A stretch of DNA of 64,000 nucleotides from Pseudoalteromonas holothuriae (lineage in GTDB: Bacteria > Pseudomonadota > Gammaproteobacteria > Enterobacterales > Alteromonadaceae): contig NZ_CAMAPC010000002.1 of the NCBI RefSeq assembly GCF_945859825.1, forward strand, positions 372,001 to 436,000, given 5' to 3'. Both the position numbers and the translations under genes were made by a program. The notes under the pieces are model-generated. The model saw only the letters and a list, made by a program, of their open reading frames with translations, did not search any database and had not been told where the DNA came from. This document shows, one piece after another, positions 17,269 to 27,379 of the stretch; position 1 is the first letter of the stretch; each line of letters opens with the position of its first letter.

Positions 17269-17271
17269 TGG

Positions 17272-17307
17272 AAAAAGCGAGAAGAAGTGGTAACTTACCA
17301 CTTCTTC
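17272..17307 (-). terminator. Terminator overlapping the last codons of the 17295 gene
   Basis: GAAGAAGTGGTAA-C-TTACCACTTCTTC (17281-17307) is a perfect 13-1-13 inverted repeat. On the minus strand it is followed a few bases later by a short T run (CTTTTTCC). The 5' arm encodes the final Lys-Lys-Trp-stop of the leftward gene, so the coding end and the terminator are the same DNA. It also lies just after the permease stop, so it may act in both directions. Confidence 0.7.
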
Positions 17308-18056
17308 TTAGGGGCGAACAATACATCTAAGTCGTCTTGTTCTTTCTCTTTTTTCTTTTTCACAGCAGAAGCGTTAGATGCCTTGAGCTCAGTACTGATC
17401 TCGTTTAAATATGTTTCTAAAATAGCCTTTTTTTCAGCAACGTATTCATCGTTATAAGTAACAGCATTGATTGTTGCATAAGCTTTTTCAAAGTACTGAC
17501 GTGCAGACCCTACCATATTTGCTGTGCGCGCAGATACTCCACGTTTAATTTGGCTTTCAACATTAATACGTAGCTGTAGTTTCTCGAGGCGACGGTCTTC
17601 TGCAACAAATAATTGTGTATCTACTTTCCCTTTGGAATGCTCAGAACGTAATACGTTTCTCAGCCGTTTAATTCCTTGAACTAATGCAATAAGTTGTTTG
17701 TCTGCATCAGGTAAATTTAGCGCATCGGCTTGCATGTCTGGGTCAAGTGCTGTATTTAAACGCTCTTTTGCTTCATTTAAACGGTTCTTAAGCTCTTTAT
17801 TTGTTGGTGACAACTCAACCATTAAATTAAGTGCGTCGTAAACTCTGCGTTGCAATACGCGCAGAATAACTTCAGACATAGGGATATTGCAGCTATTAAC
17901 AATAATGTCTTCAGATTCTTCAATGATTTTTTTTTGTTTAGCTAGCTCTTTTCTTCGCTCGCCTTCTTGCTTCTCTCGGTGCTGCTGAACTGCACTGACC
18001 CATACAGCAATGACGATCAAAGCAACAATCAACATAATAATGATAGAAACAAACAT
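17295..18056 (-). CDS. Membrane-anchored coiled-coil protein of unknown function
   Basis: 253 aa. One N-terminal membrane helix (about 3-23) is followed by a charged, mostly helical cytoplasmic-type region with coiled-coil-like heptads (EKQEGERRKELAKQKKIIEE, then RLNEAKERLN and beyond) and a Lys-rich C terminus ending KKKW. I do not recognise a characterised family. Monocistronic, divergent from cysB with 286 bases between them. Confidence 0.75.
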   Translation of the reverse strand: MFVSIIIMLIVALIVIAVWVSAVQQHREKQEGERRKELAKQKKIIEESEDIIVNSCNIPMSEVILRVLQRRVYDALNLMVELSPTNKELKNRLNEAKERLNTALDPDMQADALNLPDADKQLIALVQGIKRLRNVLRSEHSKGKVDTQLFVAEDRRLEKLQLRINVESQIKRGVSARTANMVGSARQYFEKAYATINAVTYNDEYVAEKKAILETYLNEISTELKASNASAVKKKKEKEQDDLDVLFAPKKKW

Positions 18057-18339
18057 AAATGACTTCTCTTAGACCACAACTCAAAAGGTGAATTTTTATA
18101 TTACATCAATTAATTGCATTCTGAACAGTTTTCCGTTCATATGGATTAAATTTTTTTAAAAAATAACCTTTTATTATTATAGACCATCTAATAAATATTT
18201 GATGCTATACAATAATATAGCTGTAAAGCTATCTCGTTAGGTGTAACTATGCTAGCCTAAGATAGATTGGCTTTGTCTCAAGTTTAAACTTTTGGCGCGT
18301 CGTGATCATTGCCTTGTAAAAACTAATAAGAAAAAATAA

Positions 18340-19320
<981 letters not shown>

Positions 19321-19328
19321 GGTAAATA

Positions 19329-19354
19329 TGCGCATGTATACATTAACATGCGCA
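19329..19354. repeat. Inverted repeat after cysB
   Basis: TGCGCATGT and ACATGCGCA pair perfectly around an 8-base loop, 8 bases after the cysB stop. There is no T run, so termination would not be canonical. It may instead stabilise the 3' end. Confidence 0.5.
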
Positions 19355-19404
19355 GCCACTACATTTGGCTGTAATGTCGTGTAATAGCGGTTTTATCGTA
19401 TTCA

Positions 19405-19416
19405 ACTAACGTTAGT
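19405..19416. promoter_or_regulatory. 12-bp palindrome upstream of the amidohydrolase-like gene
   Basis: ACTAACGTTAGT is a perfect 6-6 inverted repeat ending 30 bases before the 19447 ATG, a position suited to an operator. No regulator was identified. Confidence 0.35.
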
Positions 19417-19446
19417 ATAGTATTACTACTTGGTTGGGTACATGTA

Positions 19447-20913
19447 ATGGAAGGGATACTTCAAGCAAGCTCTTGTTTTTCTTTGAATCATATCTTCTTT
19501 GATGGTGTTTTAGATAGACTGTCTGAGCATTCATTTAAGTGCTCCGATGCGAGTAATAAACCGTCACACCGAAGCCCAGAATGTACCGTGTATTATGGTA
19601 AGATATATCGTCAATTTATGCCTCACACTAAGGTTGTTGATGCAATGTTGGTGCGCAATGGAAAAATAGAGTTGCTTGGTAGCGCCGATGAAGTCAATGC
19701 TTATGTTTTGCGCTTACAGCTAAAAGTGCGCTATCAATATTTGAGTGAGCGTCATGCAATTTGTCCAGGTTTCATTGAACCTAATATACATTTAGTTATG
19801 AGTGCTGTTTTACAGCAGTGGTATCATCTTGGCCCATTTGGGTTGGACTGTAGTTGGCAAAAATTGATGGTGCATTATAGTTATAGCTATATCGCGCGTG
19901 CATTACTGTATCTTGATAAAGGGTTAGAATCTCAAAGTTGGTTACTTGGCTATGGTTTACACAGTGGTTTGCTGGGTCATAATGTTAATATTAGTAGACA
20001 AGAAGTATTCAAGTTAATAAACCAGTTAGACATCAAAAGGCCCATTGCGATACTAGATGCTGGTAGTGCAATTGCCTACGTTAATGACAGTGCATTAGAG
20101 CAAATTTATAATTATTTAAAAAGTAATGATGCGAATTCATTTTCATCCAAAACGGCATTTTTTGATTTAATTCACCAACAAAAAGGTTTGTATAATGAAC
20201 AGCTCGTATGGCTTGCAGGTAGCTTACCTGAAGCCCATATGCAGATGCAACTTGATAATATATACACGAATATCGAAAAAGTGATAGCGACAGCACTTAG
20301 GCAAGGGGTTACTCATTTGGGTGTGATAGACACACATCCCTTTGCACGCAAAATTTTAGCTCAATATCAGCCTACTATACAACATATTAATCTAGTTGAG
20401 CCCAAGCATAGTTGGTTGCAAGAGCTCAACAGCTTAGCATGTCTTGGTGAACATATTAAAGGCGCATCAAAAGAGCTAAGTCGCTCTATAGTTATAGATA
20501 TTGGGCAAGTGGGCTATTGCGGTTACGAATGGGTACAAAGCTATCATGGGCAATCTTTATTACAACCGTGCCAACAGCTTGTAGATCAAGGTTACAATGT
20601 TTGTTTACAATCGGGCTTTCCGGCTCAACCATTAAACCTAATGAGAGCAGCAGAGCAAGCAAGCACGAGAATAATGGAATATGCCCCTGGGTGCTATACC
20701 CGTCACGAACGCGTGCTATTGCCAGAACAATGCCTTTCAAAAGAGCAATCACTTCATGCTGTGACAAATGCCAGTGCCATACACTTAGGGTGTAACGCAG
20801 GGAAGTTACAAGAAGGGCAAAGCGCTAATTTTGTTCACTTGTCTGATGATCCGCTAGGCACAGGTGATTGTTGGAGAGACTTTGCTGTTATAGACTGTTA
20901 CGCGAATAAATAA
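19447..20913 (+). CDS. Amidohydrolase-superfamily protein with degraded metal site
   Basis: 488 aa, no signal peptide. The layout resembles Amidohydro_3/YtcJ-type proteins: an N-terminal beta domain (KVVDAMLVRNGKIELLG), the strand-1 motif CPGFIEPNIH and a C-terminal TNASAIHLGCNAGKLQEGQSANFV segment. The usual PGFIDxHxH reads PGFIEPNIH, so the first metal-binding His is Asn. No obvious catalytic Asp-His replacement was seen. Probably an inactive or altered member; the function cannot be assigned. Confidence 0.65.
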   Translation: MEGILQASSCFSLNHIFFDGVLDRLSEHSFKCSDASNKPSHRSPECTVYYGKIYRQFMPHTKVVDAMLVRNGKIELLGSADEVNAYVLRLQLKVRYQYLSERHAICPGFIEPNIHLVMSAVLQQWYHLGPFGLDCSWQKLMVHYSYSYIARALLYLDKGLESQSWLLGYGLHSGLLGHNVNISRQEVFKLINQLDIKRPIAILDAGSAIAYVNDSALEQIYNYLKSNDANSFSSKTAFFDLIHQQKGLYNEQLVWLAGSLPEAHMQMQLDNIYTNIEKVIATALRQGVTHLGVIDTHPFARKILAQYQPTIQHINLVEPKHSWLQELNSLACLGEHIKGASKELSRSIVIDIGQVGYCGYEWVQSYHGQSLLQPCQQLVDQGYNVCLQSGFPAQPLNLMRAAEQASTRIMEYAPGCYTRHERVLLPEQCLSKEQSLHAVTNASAIHLGCNAGKLQEGQSANFVHLSDDPLGTGDCWRDFAVIDCYANK

Positions 20914-21143
20914 CAATCCGCGTGACAACCCCGCTTATCAAACATTAAAATTCCATAAACTTTCAAAAGCTTAAATTTATTTGGCTTTTCTGAATGTCGC
21001 GTTTAAGCCTTTTATATCATTCGCTCCAGTCGCTTATTCTCTTATGTTATATATAATATATTGTATGCATTGTGTATTTTGTGTTAACAATATGGTGCCC
21101 GTTATTTCTGGGCTTGGATACACAACATACGAAGGTACACAAT

Positions 21144-23930
21144 ATGAAACTGAAAAAAATTATTTGCTCTTTGCCTATTTTGGGACTTGGACTTAGTCAA
21201 AGTCTTGGTGCTTCAGAGCGCCAGCAGCCTGCGCTTATGCACCCTCATTCAGTAGAGGCAATTTCACATATCTATCATGGCCATGAGCATAAAAAGCAAG
21301 ATGAAAGAGCGCCTGTTGCTGCATCACAGTTGATTAACTATGCCAATATAAACCCACAATTTCAGTTGAGTCAGTTGATGACATCTGATGCTCAGCAAAG
21401 CTGTGATATTGATGCACTTGCTAACGCGTCCGGTATGCAGTTGATTGAGCAAATTAAGTTACAAGGAAGTAATTGTGTTAATGAGTTGTTTTCAGCAAAT
21501 AGTAATACACAAATAGCTGTATTTACTAATACAAAAATGAACAATATTGCTGAGCATGCTCGTACTTTAGCTACAAATTACGGTGGGGATGGGAGCGATG
21601 ATTTAAAAGCCTTTTTTCTATTTATTCGTGCCGGATTTTATGTCGCGTTTTACAATGATTCTGTGTCGTTTGACACAAGCGTGACTGTAAAAGTGAAAAG
21701 TGCCATCGATGCTTTTGTGAATAATGCCAGTTTTTATAGCAACAATAATGAACATGGTAAAGTACTACAAGAAGTGATCACGACGATGGATAGTGCTGAG
21801 CTACAACATGAGTATGTTGAAGTTGTTCGTCAGTGGCTAATGCGCTTTGATGAAAACTATGCAAGTAATCGCAATATGCGTAATGCCGTAAATGGTATTT
21901 TCACTATTTTGTTCCGAGGCCAATGGAATGATGATTATGTAGAAAATATTAAAAAAGATACTGCTTTGGCAAACTTACTAGCAAATTTTACGCAAAAATC
22001 TTGGATGATTAATTCTGATTCAGAATTTTTAATCGTCAATGCATCAGGTGAACTGGCTAGGCTCAAGCAGTATGGTGGTGATATTGATGAAGTGGTTACC
22101 ATCGGTTTGAAAGCGATTTTCTCAACGTATAAAAGTTACGGTTTTGGTGATGCGTTGTGGCTTAATGCAGCAGATGTCGCATCATATTACGCAGATTGTA
22201 GTGAATTTGGAATTTGTGATTTTGAGGATACGTTAACACAACAGGTGCTTTCTCAAGCCCATCAGTGTAGTGATACGATCCGTATTCGTTCACAAGAAAT
22301 GACATCACAGCAGCTGTCGTCAGCATGCAGTACTATGGCAGCAGAAGAGGCGCGCTTCCACACGCGTTTAGCGACAAATCAAACGCCTGTGGCAGACGAT
22401 AATAATGCATTCTTACAGGTAAATATTTTTAATAGCAGCGGCGACTATAAAAAATATGCTAAGGCTATTTTTAAAATTGATACTAACAATGGGGGCATGT
22501 ACTTAGAGGGAGACCCAAGCCAAGTTGGCAATCAAGCTAACTTCGTCGCTTATGAGGCCAGCTATGCAAAAGCGGATCATTATGTGTGGAATTTAGAGCA
22601 TGAGTATGTTCATTATCTGGATGGTCGTTTTGACTTATATGGTGGGTTTAACGCACCTACAGAAGATATTGTTTGGTGGAGCGAAGGCGTCGCTGAATAC
22701 ATCGCTAACCTGAATGATAATCAAAAAGCCATTGATACGATAAAAGATGGGTCTGTCTATGATCTGGAACAAGTATTTGCAACCACTTATGATGGCTTCG
22801 ATCAAGACCGAATTTATCGCTGGGGCTATTTAGCCGTACGGTTTATGTTTGAACGTCATAATGATGAATTAAGCAAAATGCTTAACGAAACTAGAGTAGG
22901 CAATTGGTCTGGATATAAGTTGTTACTCAATGCATGGCAAGTGCAGTATGGTAATGAGTTTACACAATGGACACAAGAGCTTGCAATGGGTGATAACACG
23001 GCTCCGGTTGCTCAGGTGAATGGTCCATATGAAGGTGTTTCTGGCGAGCCGGTTGATTTCTCAAGTACTGGTAGCACTGATGCACAAGGGCCAATTGCAA
23101 GCTATTTGTGGGATTTTGGTGATGGTAAGCAAAGTGAACAAGCTAACCCATCTTATACTTATGAAAATGAAGGTGAATATTCTGTTACATTAACTGTTAC
23201 AGATGCCGAAGGTGCTGCAAGCACTGCAAGTACTACAGCGACTATTATTCAAGGCCAGAGTATACCCGTATTGCAACGTGCTCAGGTAGTCAGTATCTCA
23301 GGTCAGCAAAATGAGCAATTGTTATTTGTGCTGAATGTGCCGCAAGAAGCCAGTAACTTAAGTTTTAGCATATCCGAAGGAGGTGGTGATGCAGATCTTT
23401 ATGTCCTTTACGGTAGTGAACCTACGCTTACTAGCTATGATTGTCGTCCATATGTTGGGGGTAATACGGAGCAGTGCCAATTTTTAGCGCCACAGTCGGG
23501 CCAATATTTTGTGATGATCAGAGGCTATAATGATTTTAGCGATGTTGAATTAGTGGCGAATTATGACGCACCCATTGCTTCTTTGCCGGATGCGTGTCAA
23601 ACACAAGCAGCGAAAACAGGAGGGCGAGCCAATGATGGTGAGCTTATTTGTTTAGCGAATGAGTCGCTCATGTGGTTTAGCCTTGAAAATGTTAGTGGGC
23701 AAAATATGATTAGAATTGAAACTGCCAATGGCAGTGGAGACTTAACGCTTGAGTACAGTAATGCTGGTTGGCCGGATGGCACTAATATTGATGAAAAATC
23801 TGAGAATCAAGGTAATGCTGAATGTATAAGTGTTAGCACACAACCCCAATATTGGGGTTATTTGAAAGTATCAGGTAACAGCCAAGCTGCATCATTAAAA
23901 GTAACTTATAACGACGGTGGTTGTTTTTAG
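21144..23930 (+). CDS. Secreted M9 collagenase with PKD and PPC domains
   Basis: 928 aa from the ATG at 21144. The open frame runs 24 codons further upstream, but the signal peptide (MKLKKIICSLPILGLGLSQS) marks this start. An M9 N-terminal region (about 60-260) is followed by the catalytic domain with zinc motif HEYVH (His486) and the downstream Glu ligand in WWSEGVAEYIA. A PKD domain (about 615-700, YLWDFGDG) and a PPC domain (about 710-795, YDCRPYVGGNTEQC) follow, then a last Cys-containing module. Predicted to be exported to degrade collagen-like proteins. Confidence 0.92.
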   Translation: MKLKKIICSLPILGLGLSQSLGASERQQPALMHPHSVEAISHIYHGHEHKKQDERAPVAASQLINYANINPQFQLSQLMTSDAQQSCDIDALANASGMQLIEQIKLQGSNCVNELFSANSNTQIAVFTNTKMNNIAEHARTLATNYGGDGSDDLKAFFLFIRAGFYVAFYNDSVSFDTSVTVKVKSAIDAFVNNASFYSNNNEHGKVLQEVITTMDSAELQHEYVEVVRQWLMRFDENYASNRNMRNAVNGIFTILFRGQWNDDYVENIKKDTALANLLANFTQKSWMINSDSEFLIVNASGELARLKQYGGDIDEVVTIGLKAIFSTYKSYGFGDALWLNAADVASYYADCSEFGICDFEDTLTQQVLSQAHQCSDTIRIRSQEMTSQQLSSACSTMAAEEARFHTRLATNQTPVADDNNAFLQVNIFNSSGDYKKYAKAIFKIDTNNGGMYLEGDPSQVGNQANFVAYEASYAKADHYVWNLEHEYVHYLDGRFDLYGGFNAPTEDIVWWSEGVAEYIANLNDNQKAIDTIKDGSVYDLEQVFATTYDGFDQDRIYRWGYLAVRFMFERHNDELSKMLNETRVGNWSGYKLLLNAWQVQYGNEFTQWTQELAMGDNTAPVAQVNGPYEGVSGEPVDFSSTGSTDAQGPIASYLWDFGDGKQSEQANPSYTYENEGEYSVTLTVTDAEGAASTASTTATIIQGQSIPVLQRAQVVSISGQQNEQLLFVLNVPQEASNLSFSISEGGGDADLYVLYGSEPTLTSYDCRPYVGGNTEQCQFLAPQSGQYFVMIRGYNDFSDVELVANYDAPIASLPDACQTQAAKTGGRANDGELICLANESLMWFSLENVSGQNMIRIETANGSGDLTLEYSNAGWPDGTNIDEKSENQGNAECISVSTQPQYWGYLKVSGNSQAASLKVTYNDGGCF

Positions 23931-23940
23931 TTACGAGCTG

Positions 23941-23970
23941 GTACATAAGCGGCATTTGCCGTTTATGTAC
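23941..23970 (+). terminator. Hairpin after the collagenase gene
   Basis: GTACATAAGCGGC and GCCGTTTATGTAC form a 13-bp stem with one G-T pair around ATTT, 11 bases after the stop. The following ATATATAGG is not a proper T run, so it is a probable rather than canonical terminator. Confidence 0.55.
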
Positions 23971-24071
23971 ATATATAGGTGAAAGATTAAAGAGTTTAAT
24001 GGTTGCATTGTGTCAACCGCTAGTTAAAACTGTATATATTGAACAGCTATTCTTAGAGCAAGTCTATATTC

Positions 24072-24863
24072 ATGAAGTTATTATCTAATCGTCCTGTGTT
24101 GGTGATTATTTTCAGTTGTTTAATATTTGTCAGTGAGGTGTCTTTTGCTAAACAGGCAGTGAGTATCTATGCCTACCATTTAAAGCCGCCTTATATTATC
24201 GACTCAGAGGAGGAGGTAGGACTATATTTCGACTTGACTACTTTACTTAATAAGTATCAGCAGGGTTTTTTATTTAAATTAGAATATATGCCTCGCCGAC
24301 GCCTAAACAGAGACATAGAGCAAAACTCCCTAGATGGTTTAATTATGGGGGTTAACCCTGTATGGTTTAGAGACCGTCAACAAAAGAAATTTGCATGGTC
24401 GGTTCCATTTATGAATGATCGAGATGAGTTTGTTTCGCATGTTAAAACGCCCTTTGAGTTCAAAGGACCAGTATCTTTATATAATAAAGCGGTAGGTGGC
24501 GTAAGAGGATACCATTATTTTCAAGTTGCTCCAGTGATCAGAATAGAAAAGGCAACATTGGTTGAGACTGGCTCTGAGCTGCAGCTACTGGAAATGATAG
24601 TAAAGCAGCGTTTAGACGTTGCGGTTATAAGTCGAGCAACGGTTAATTTTTTTGTTGCACAACATGAGTATTGGCAAAAGGATGTTTATTTTTCTGAGTT
24701 GCCACATGAGTCGTATAGCAGAGCAATTGTTGCAACTAAACAAATGAGAGATGTAATTAAAAGCATAAATGAGGTAATGAAGGTGCCTGCTTTTGTGCAA
24801 GAACTTCAGCAGCTACTCGCACAATATCATATTACAGAAAAAGACCTTGAAATTAAGCGCTAA
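24072..24863 (+). CDS. Periplasmic solute-binding-like protein (SBP_bac_3 type)
   Basis: 263 aa. A signal peptide (about 1-26, ending VSFA) is followed by a bacterial extracellular solute-binding family 3 fold: VSIYAYHLKPPYIID at the start, RRRLNRDIEQNSLDGLIMGVNP, then FAWSVPFMNDRDEFVS. No permease or ATPase gene is adjacent, so it is probably not an ABC receptor in an operon. Orphan proteins of this type occur in Alteromonadales with unknown roles. Confidence 0.75.
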   Translation: MKLLSNRPVLVIIFSCLIFVSEVSFAKQAVSIYAYHLKPPYIIDSEEEVGLYFDLTTLLNKYQQGFLFKLEYMPRRRLNRDIEQNSLDGLIMGVNPVWFRDRQQKKFAWSVPFMNDRDEFVSHVKTPFEFKGPVSLYNKAVGGVRGYHYFQVAPVIRIEKATLVETGSELQLLEMIVKQRLDVAVISRATVNFFVAQHEYWQKDVYFSELPHESYSRAIVATKQMRDVIKSINEVMKVPAFVQELQQLLAQYHITEKDLEIKR

Positions 24864-24882
24864 CAGTACTTTGTGCGCCTAG

Positions 24883-25323
24883 TTACCAAGTGCCGATATT
24901 TTCCATAGATACCCAAGGCTCTGTTGGGGTTAATGGCTCACCTTTTTGTAATAGTTCAATAGAGATGCCGTCAGGTGATTTTACAAATGCCATATGGCCA
25001 CATCGTGGAGGGCGGTTAATGATAACACCTGCTTGGTGTAATTTTTGACAAATCGCATAAATATCATCTACCGAAAATGCTAAATGGCCAAAGTTTCTGC
25101 CGCCAGTATATTCTTCAGAGTCCCAATTATAAGTGAGCTCAATGGTAGGTTTGAAAGACGCTTTTGCTTGCTCCAATTGACCCGGTGCAGCCAAGTAAAT
25201 TAAAGAAAAGCGGCCTTTTTCGCTATCGTAGCGCTTGACCTCGATTAAACCGAGTAAGTTACAATAAAAGTTTAATGATGCGTCTAAATCTTTAACACGC
25301 ACCATAGTATGTAAAAAGTCCAT
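24883..25323 (-). CDS. VOC-family glyoxalase, lactoylglutathione lyase-like
   Basis: 146 aa, two beta-alpha-beta-beta-beta units. The N-terminal unit starts FLHTMVRVKDLDASLNFYCNLLG; the C-terminal unit has RNFGHLAFSVDDIYAIC and SPDGISIELLQKG. The His and Glu residues at the usual metal positions (H in FLHT, E in IELTYN, H in FGHLAF, E in SIELL) are present, matching glyoxalase I (GloA), which converts methylglyoxal-glutathione adduct to lactoylglutathione. Not certain among VOC enzymes. Confidence 0.8.
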   Translation of the reverse strand: MDFLHTMVRVKDLDASLNFYCNLLGLIEVKRYDSEKGRFSLIYLAAPGQLEQAKASFKPTIELTYNWDSEEYTGGRNFGHLAFSVDDIYAICQKLHQAGVIINRPPRCGHMAFVKSPDGISIELLQKGEPLTPTEPWVSMENIGTW

Positions 25324-25405
25324 GCAAATGCCCCTTATTAACTATGAGCTTAAGAACTATGGCCTTTTACTCGAATAAACAAGGGGTCGTGTACTTTTTT
25401 GGCAG

Positions 25406-27364
25406 TTATTTTGATTGTGCGTTGAGCAAAACTCCTGAATAGTTGCTATATGCTCGAACGCCTAAATACCAAGTGCCTTGCTGGGGGCGAGCGATATTAC
25501 ATTGTTCATTATTACCTTCTTTGTAAGGACGACAATCATAGTCTGAGCGCGTTGGTTTTTGCGCGAACCTTACATATAAGTCTGCATCACCAATACCTTG
25601 ACTCGTATTGATCATTAAGCTGTTTGCTGAGTAGGGCACATCGAAAGTGTAGTAAAGCCAGTTGCCTTTATCGGCGCTTAGATTTTGCCACTGCTGCTGA
25701 TTACCTGGTGTTGTACCAATGTTGAAACTTGCCCTTAAAGTAAGCGCTGAATATGTGTTATAGGCTCGTAGCATTACATAGTACTTACCCGTTTGAGGGG
25801 TATTAAAAGGGCAGAGCTCATTGTTACCATCCTCGTAGGGGCGACAATCATAATTTGCTGTAGTCGCAAGCGCTGCAAATTTAACGTACATGTCAGCATC
25901 CCCAGAGCCACCTGAGGTTGTAAAAGATAGGTTTGTAGCATCAGCGGGAACATCTAGTACATAATTGATTTCACTATCTTTGCTGGCGCTTAGGTTTTCG
26001 AGGGCCTCATTATTTTGCAATACAATCGGTTTGGGTGGCTCAACGGAACCGTCATTGTCTATCACGCTGAGTTGATTGCTTGCTTGTATTAATGTCAGTA
26101 GAGGGCCTATTCCATTTGCATGCCACCAGTTGATATTTGCAGGTAGTACCAATGGCTCAGCCTCTCTTTGTGCTCTTGTTAATGTTTGTGCTGAATTGTC
26201 AAATTGTGCGGTGCGCACTAGTAAGCTATCTTCACTAACAGAAAGCACTTTAAATTGCTGAATACTTGCTAAGTCTATGGTCCAGCTTTTTGGATCATTG
26301 GCAGAGCGAGCGGGAGCTCCCCAGCTTCCCTCACCAACGTACACAGTGCCGCCAGATGTGGTTGCGTTAAACCCGTTTGAACTAGGCTTTAGTGCCTGAG
26401 TGATCTTATTTATATGGGTATCGGATTCAACTACAAGGTTCATTGCATTATCATAGAAGAGATCCGCCCACCAACTATGCAAAATAGTGTTATCAGATTT
26501 ACCTGAATAGTGCGGGTACATTGGTTTGTGGTATTGCGCACCACGCCATTTGGCTGTATTGCCTTTTGTGCTAACGTCTTGCTTTAACCAGTTATTCATC
26601 ACAGTAGCATAACTTGACCAGCCACTGTTTTTATACTGACTGTTTAGTGTATATACTCGTAGCAAAGTGCCCACATTAAATGCTCCATATGTATCTGAAC
26701 TGGTGCACTGGCCATCTTGGTTGTAGTCTACGCCAAACACTTGGCAAAGAGTTTTATAGTTGTCATCTTCATGATTGCCATGTGTGGCTACAAATGGATA
26801 AATCCGCTTGTAATTAATGCCATCAATAGTATCGTTAGAGAAAGTGAGCTGCCAATCCTGTAAGTATTCTTTCATTTCAGATGCTGAGTTGGCGTTCGTA
26901 TAGTCACCACCATGCATGATGAATAGTGGGCGGATTTTGGCAATAAGTTGGTTCCCTTTGCGTCGATTGGTCCAACCAGTTCGAGTGTCACCTCCAGCGA
27001 TGGCTGTAAATGGTTGACCATCAGCTGGCGCGGTTTTAAACCAAAAACGTTCTGAACACTCTTGAGTATCGCATACTCGATAATAAACGGCTGAGTTAGC
27101 AGTCAAATTCTTTAATGTTACAAAGTGGCTTGATAAGTTACCGTCAAAGTTGTGGGAGGCATCTACATTATGTGTATCCCAAGTTTGTTCATCTGTAGAA
27201 GTACCATATTTTATATGATGATTACTGCCCCCAGATGGAGAAAAGCCAATCGTGGCCTGTGATGCAGGGTTATGGTCCCAAATTAGCCGATGGAACTGGC
27301 TACCTGCATGAGCGCTTGCTCCAAGCGTTATAGCGACAGCGATACTCATGATACGTATTATCAT
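25406..27364 (-). CDS. Secreted purple-acid-phosphatase-like metallophosphoesterase with two PPC domains
   Basis: 652 aa with signal peptide (about 1-20, ending ASAHA). A fibronectin-like N-terminal domain (about 20-110) precedes a calcineurin-type phosphoesterase with motifs GGDTRTG, MHGGDYTN, ATHGNHEDD and ESDTHINK, which together place the metal ligands. Two tandem PPC domains (about 450-545 and 555-650) each contain YDCRPY..GNNE.C. Predicted to be exported, cleaving phosphate esters outside the cell. 15 bases after the DUF1566 gene on the same strand's downstream side; likely the last gene of a three-gene leftward run. Confidence 0.85.
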   Translation of the reverse strand: MIIRIMSIAVAITLGASAHAGSQFHRLIWDHNPASQATIGFSPSGGSNHHIKYGTSTDEQTWDTHNVDASHNFDGNLSSHFVTLKNLTANSAVYYRVCDTQECSERFWFKTAPADGQPFTAIAGGDTRTGWTNRRKGNQLIAKIRPLFIMHGGDYTNANSASEMKEYLQDWQLTFSNDTIDGINYKRIYPFVATHGNHEDDNYKTLCQVFGVDYNQDGQCTSSDTYGAFNVGTLLRVYTLNSQYKNSGWSSYATVMNNWLKQDVSTKGNTAKWRGAQYHKPMYPHYSGKSDNTILHSWWADLFYDNAMNLVVESDTHINKITQALKPSSNGFNATTSGGTVYVGEGSWGAPARSANDPKSWTIDLASIQQFKVLSVSEDSLLVRTAQFDNSAQTLTRAQREAEPLVLPANINWWHANGIGPLLTLIQASNQLSVIDNDGSVEPPKPIVLQNNEALENLSASKDSEINYVLDVPADATNLSFTTSGGSGDADMYVKFAALATTANYDCRPYEDGNNELCPFNTPQTGKYYVMLRAYNTYSALTLRASFNIGTTPGNQQQWQNLSADKGNWLYYTFDVPYSANSLMINTSQGIGDADLYVRFAQKPTRSDYDCRPYKEGNNEQCNIARPQQGTWYLGVRAYSNYSGVLLNAQSK

Positions 27365-27379
27365 ATCCTTGATCCTATT

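Noticed and set aside
20981..21143. A 71-codon ORF and an upstream extension of the collagenase gene.
   Set aside because: The signal peptide begins at 21144, and the upstream residues look unlike a signal sequence or any domain.
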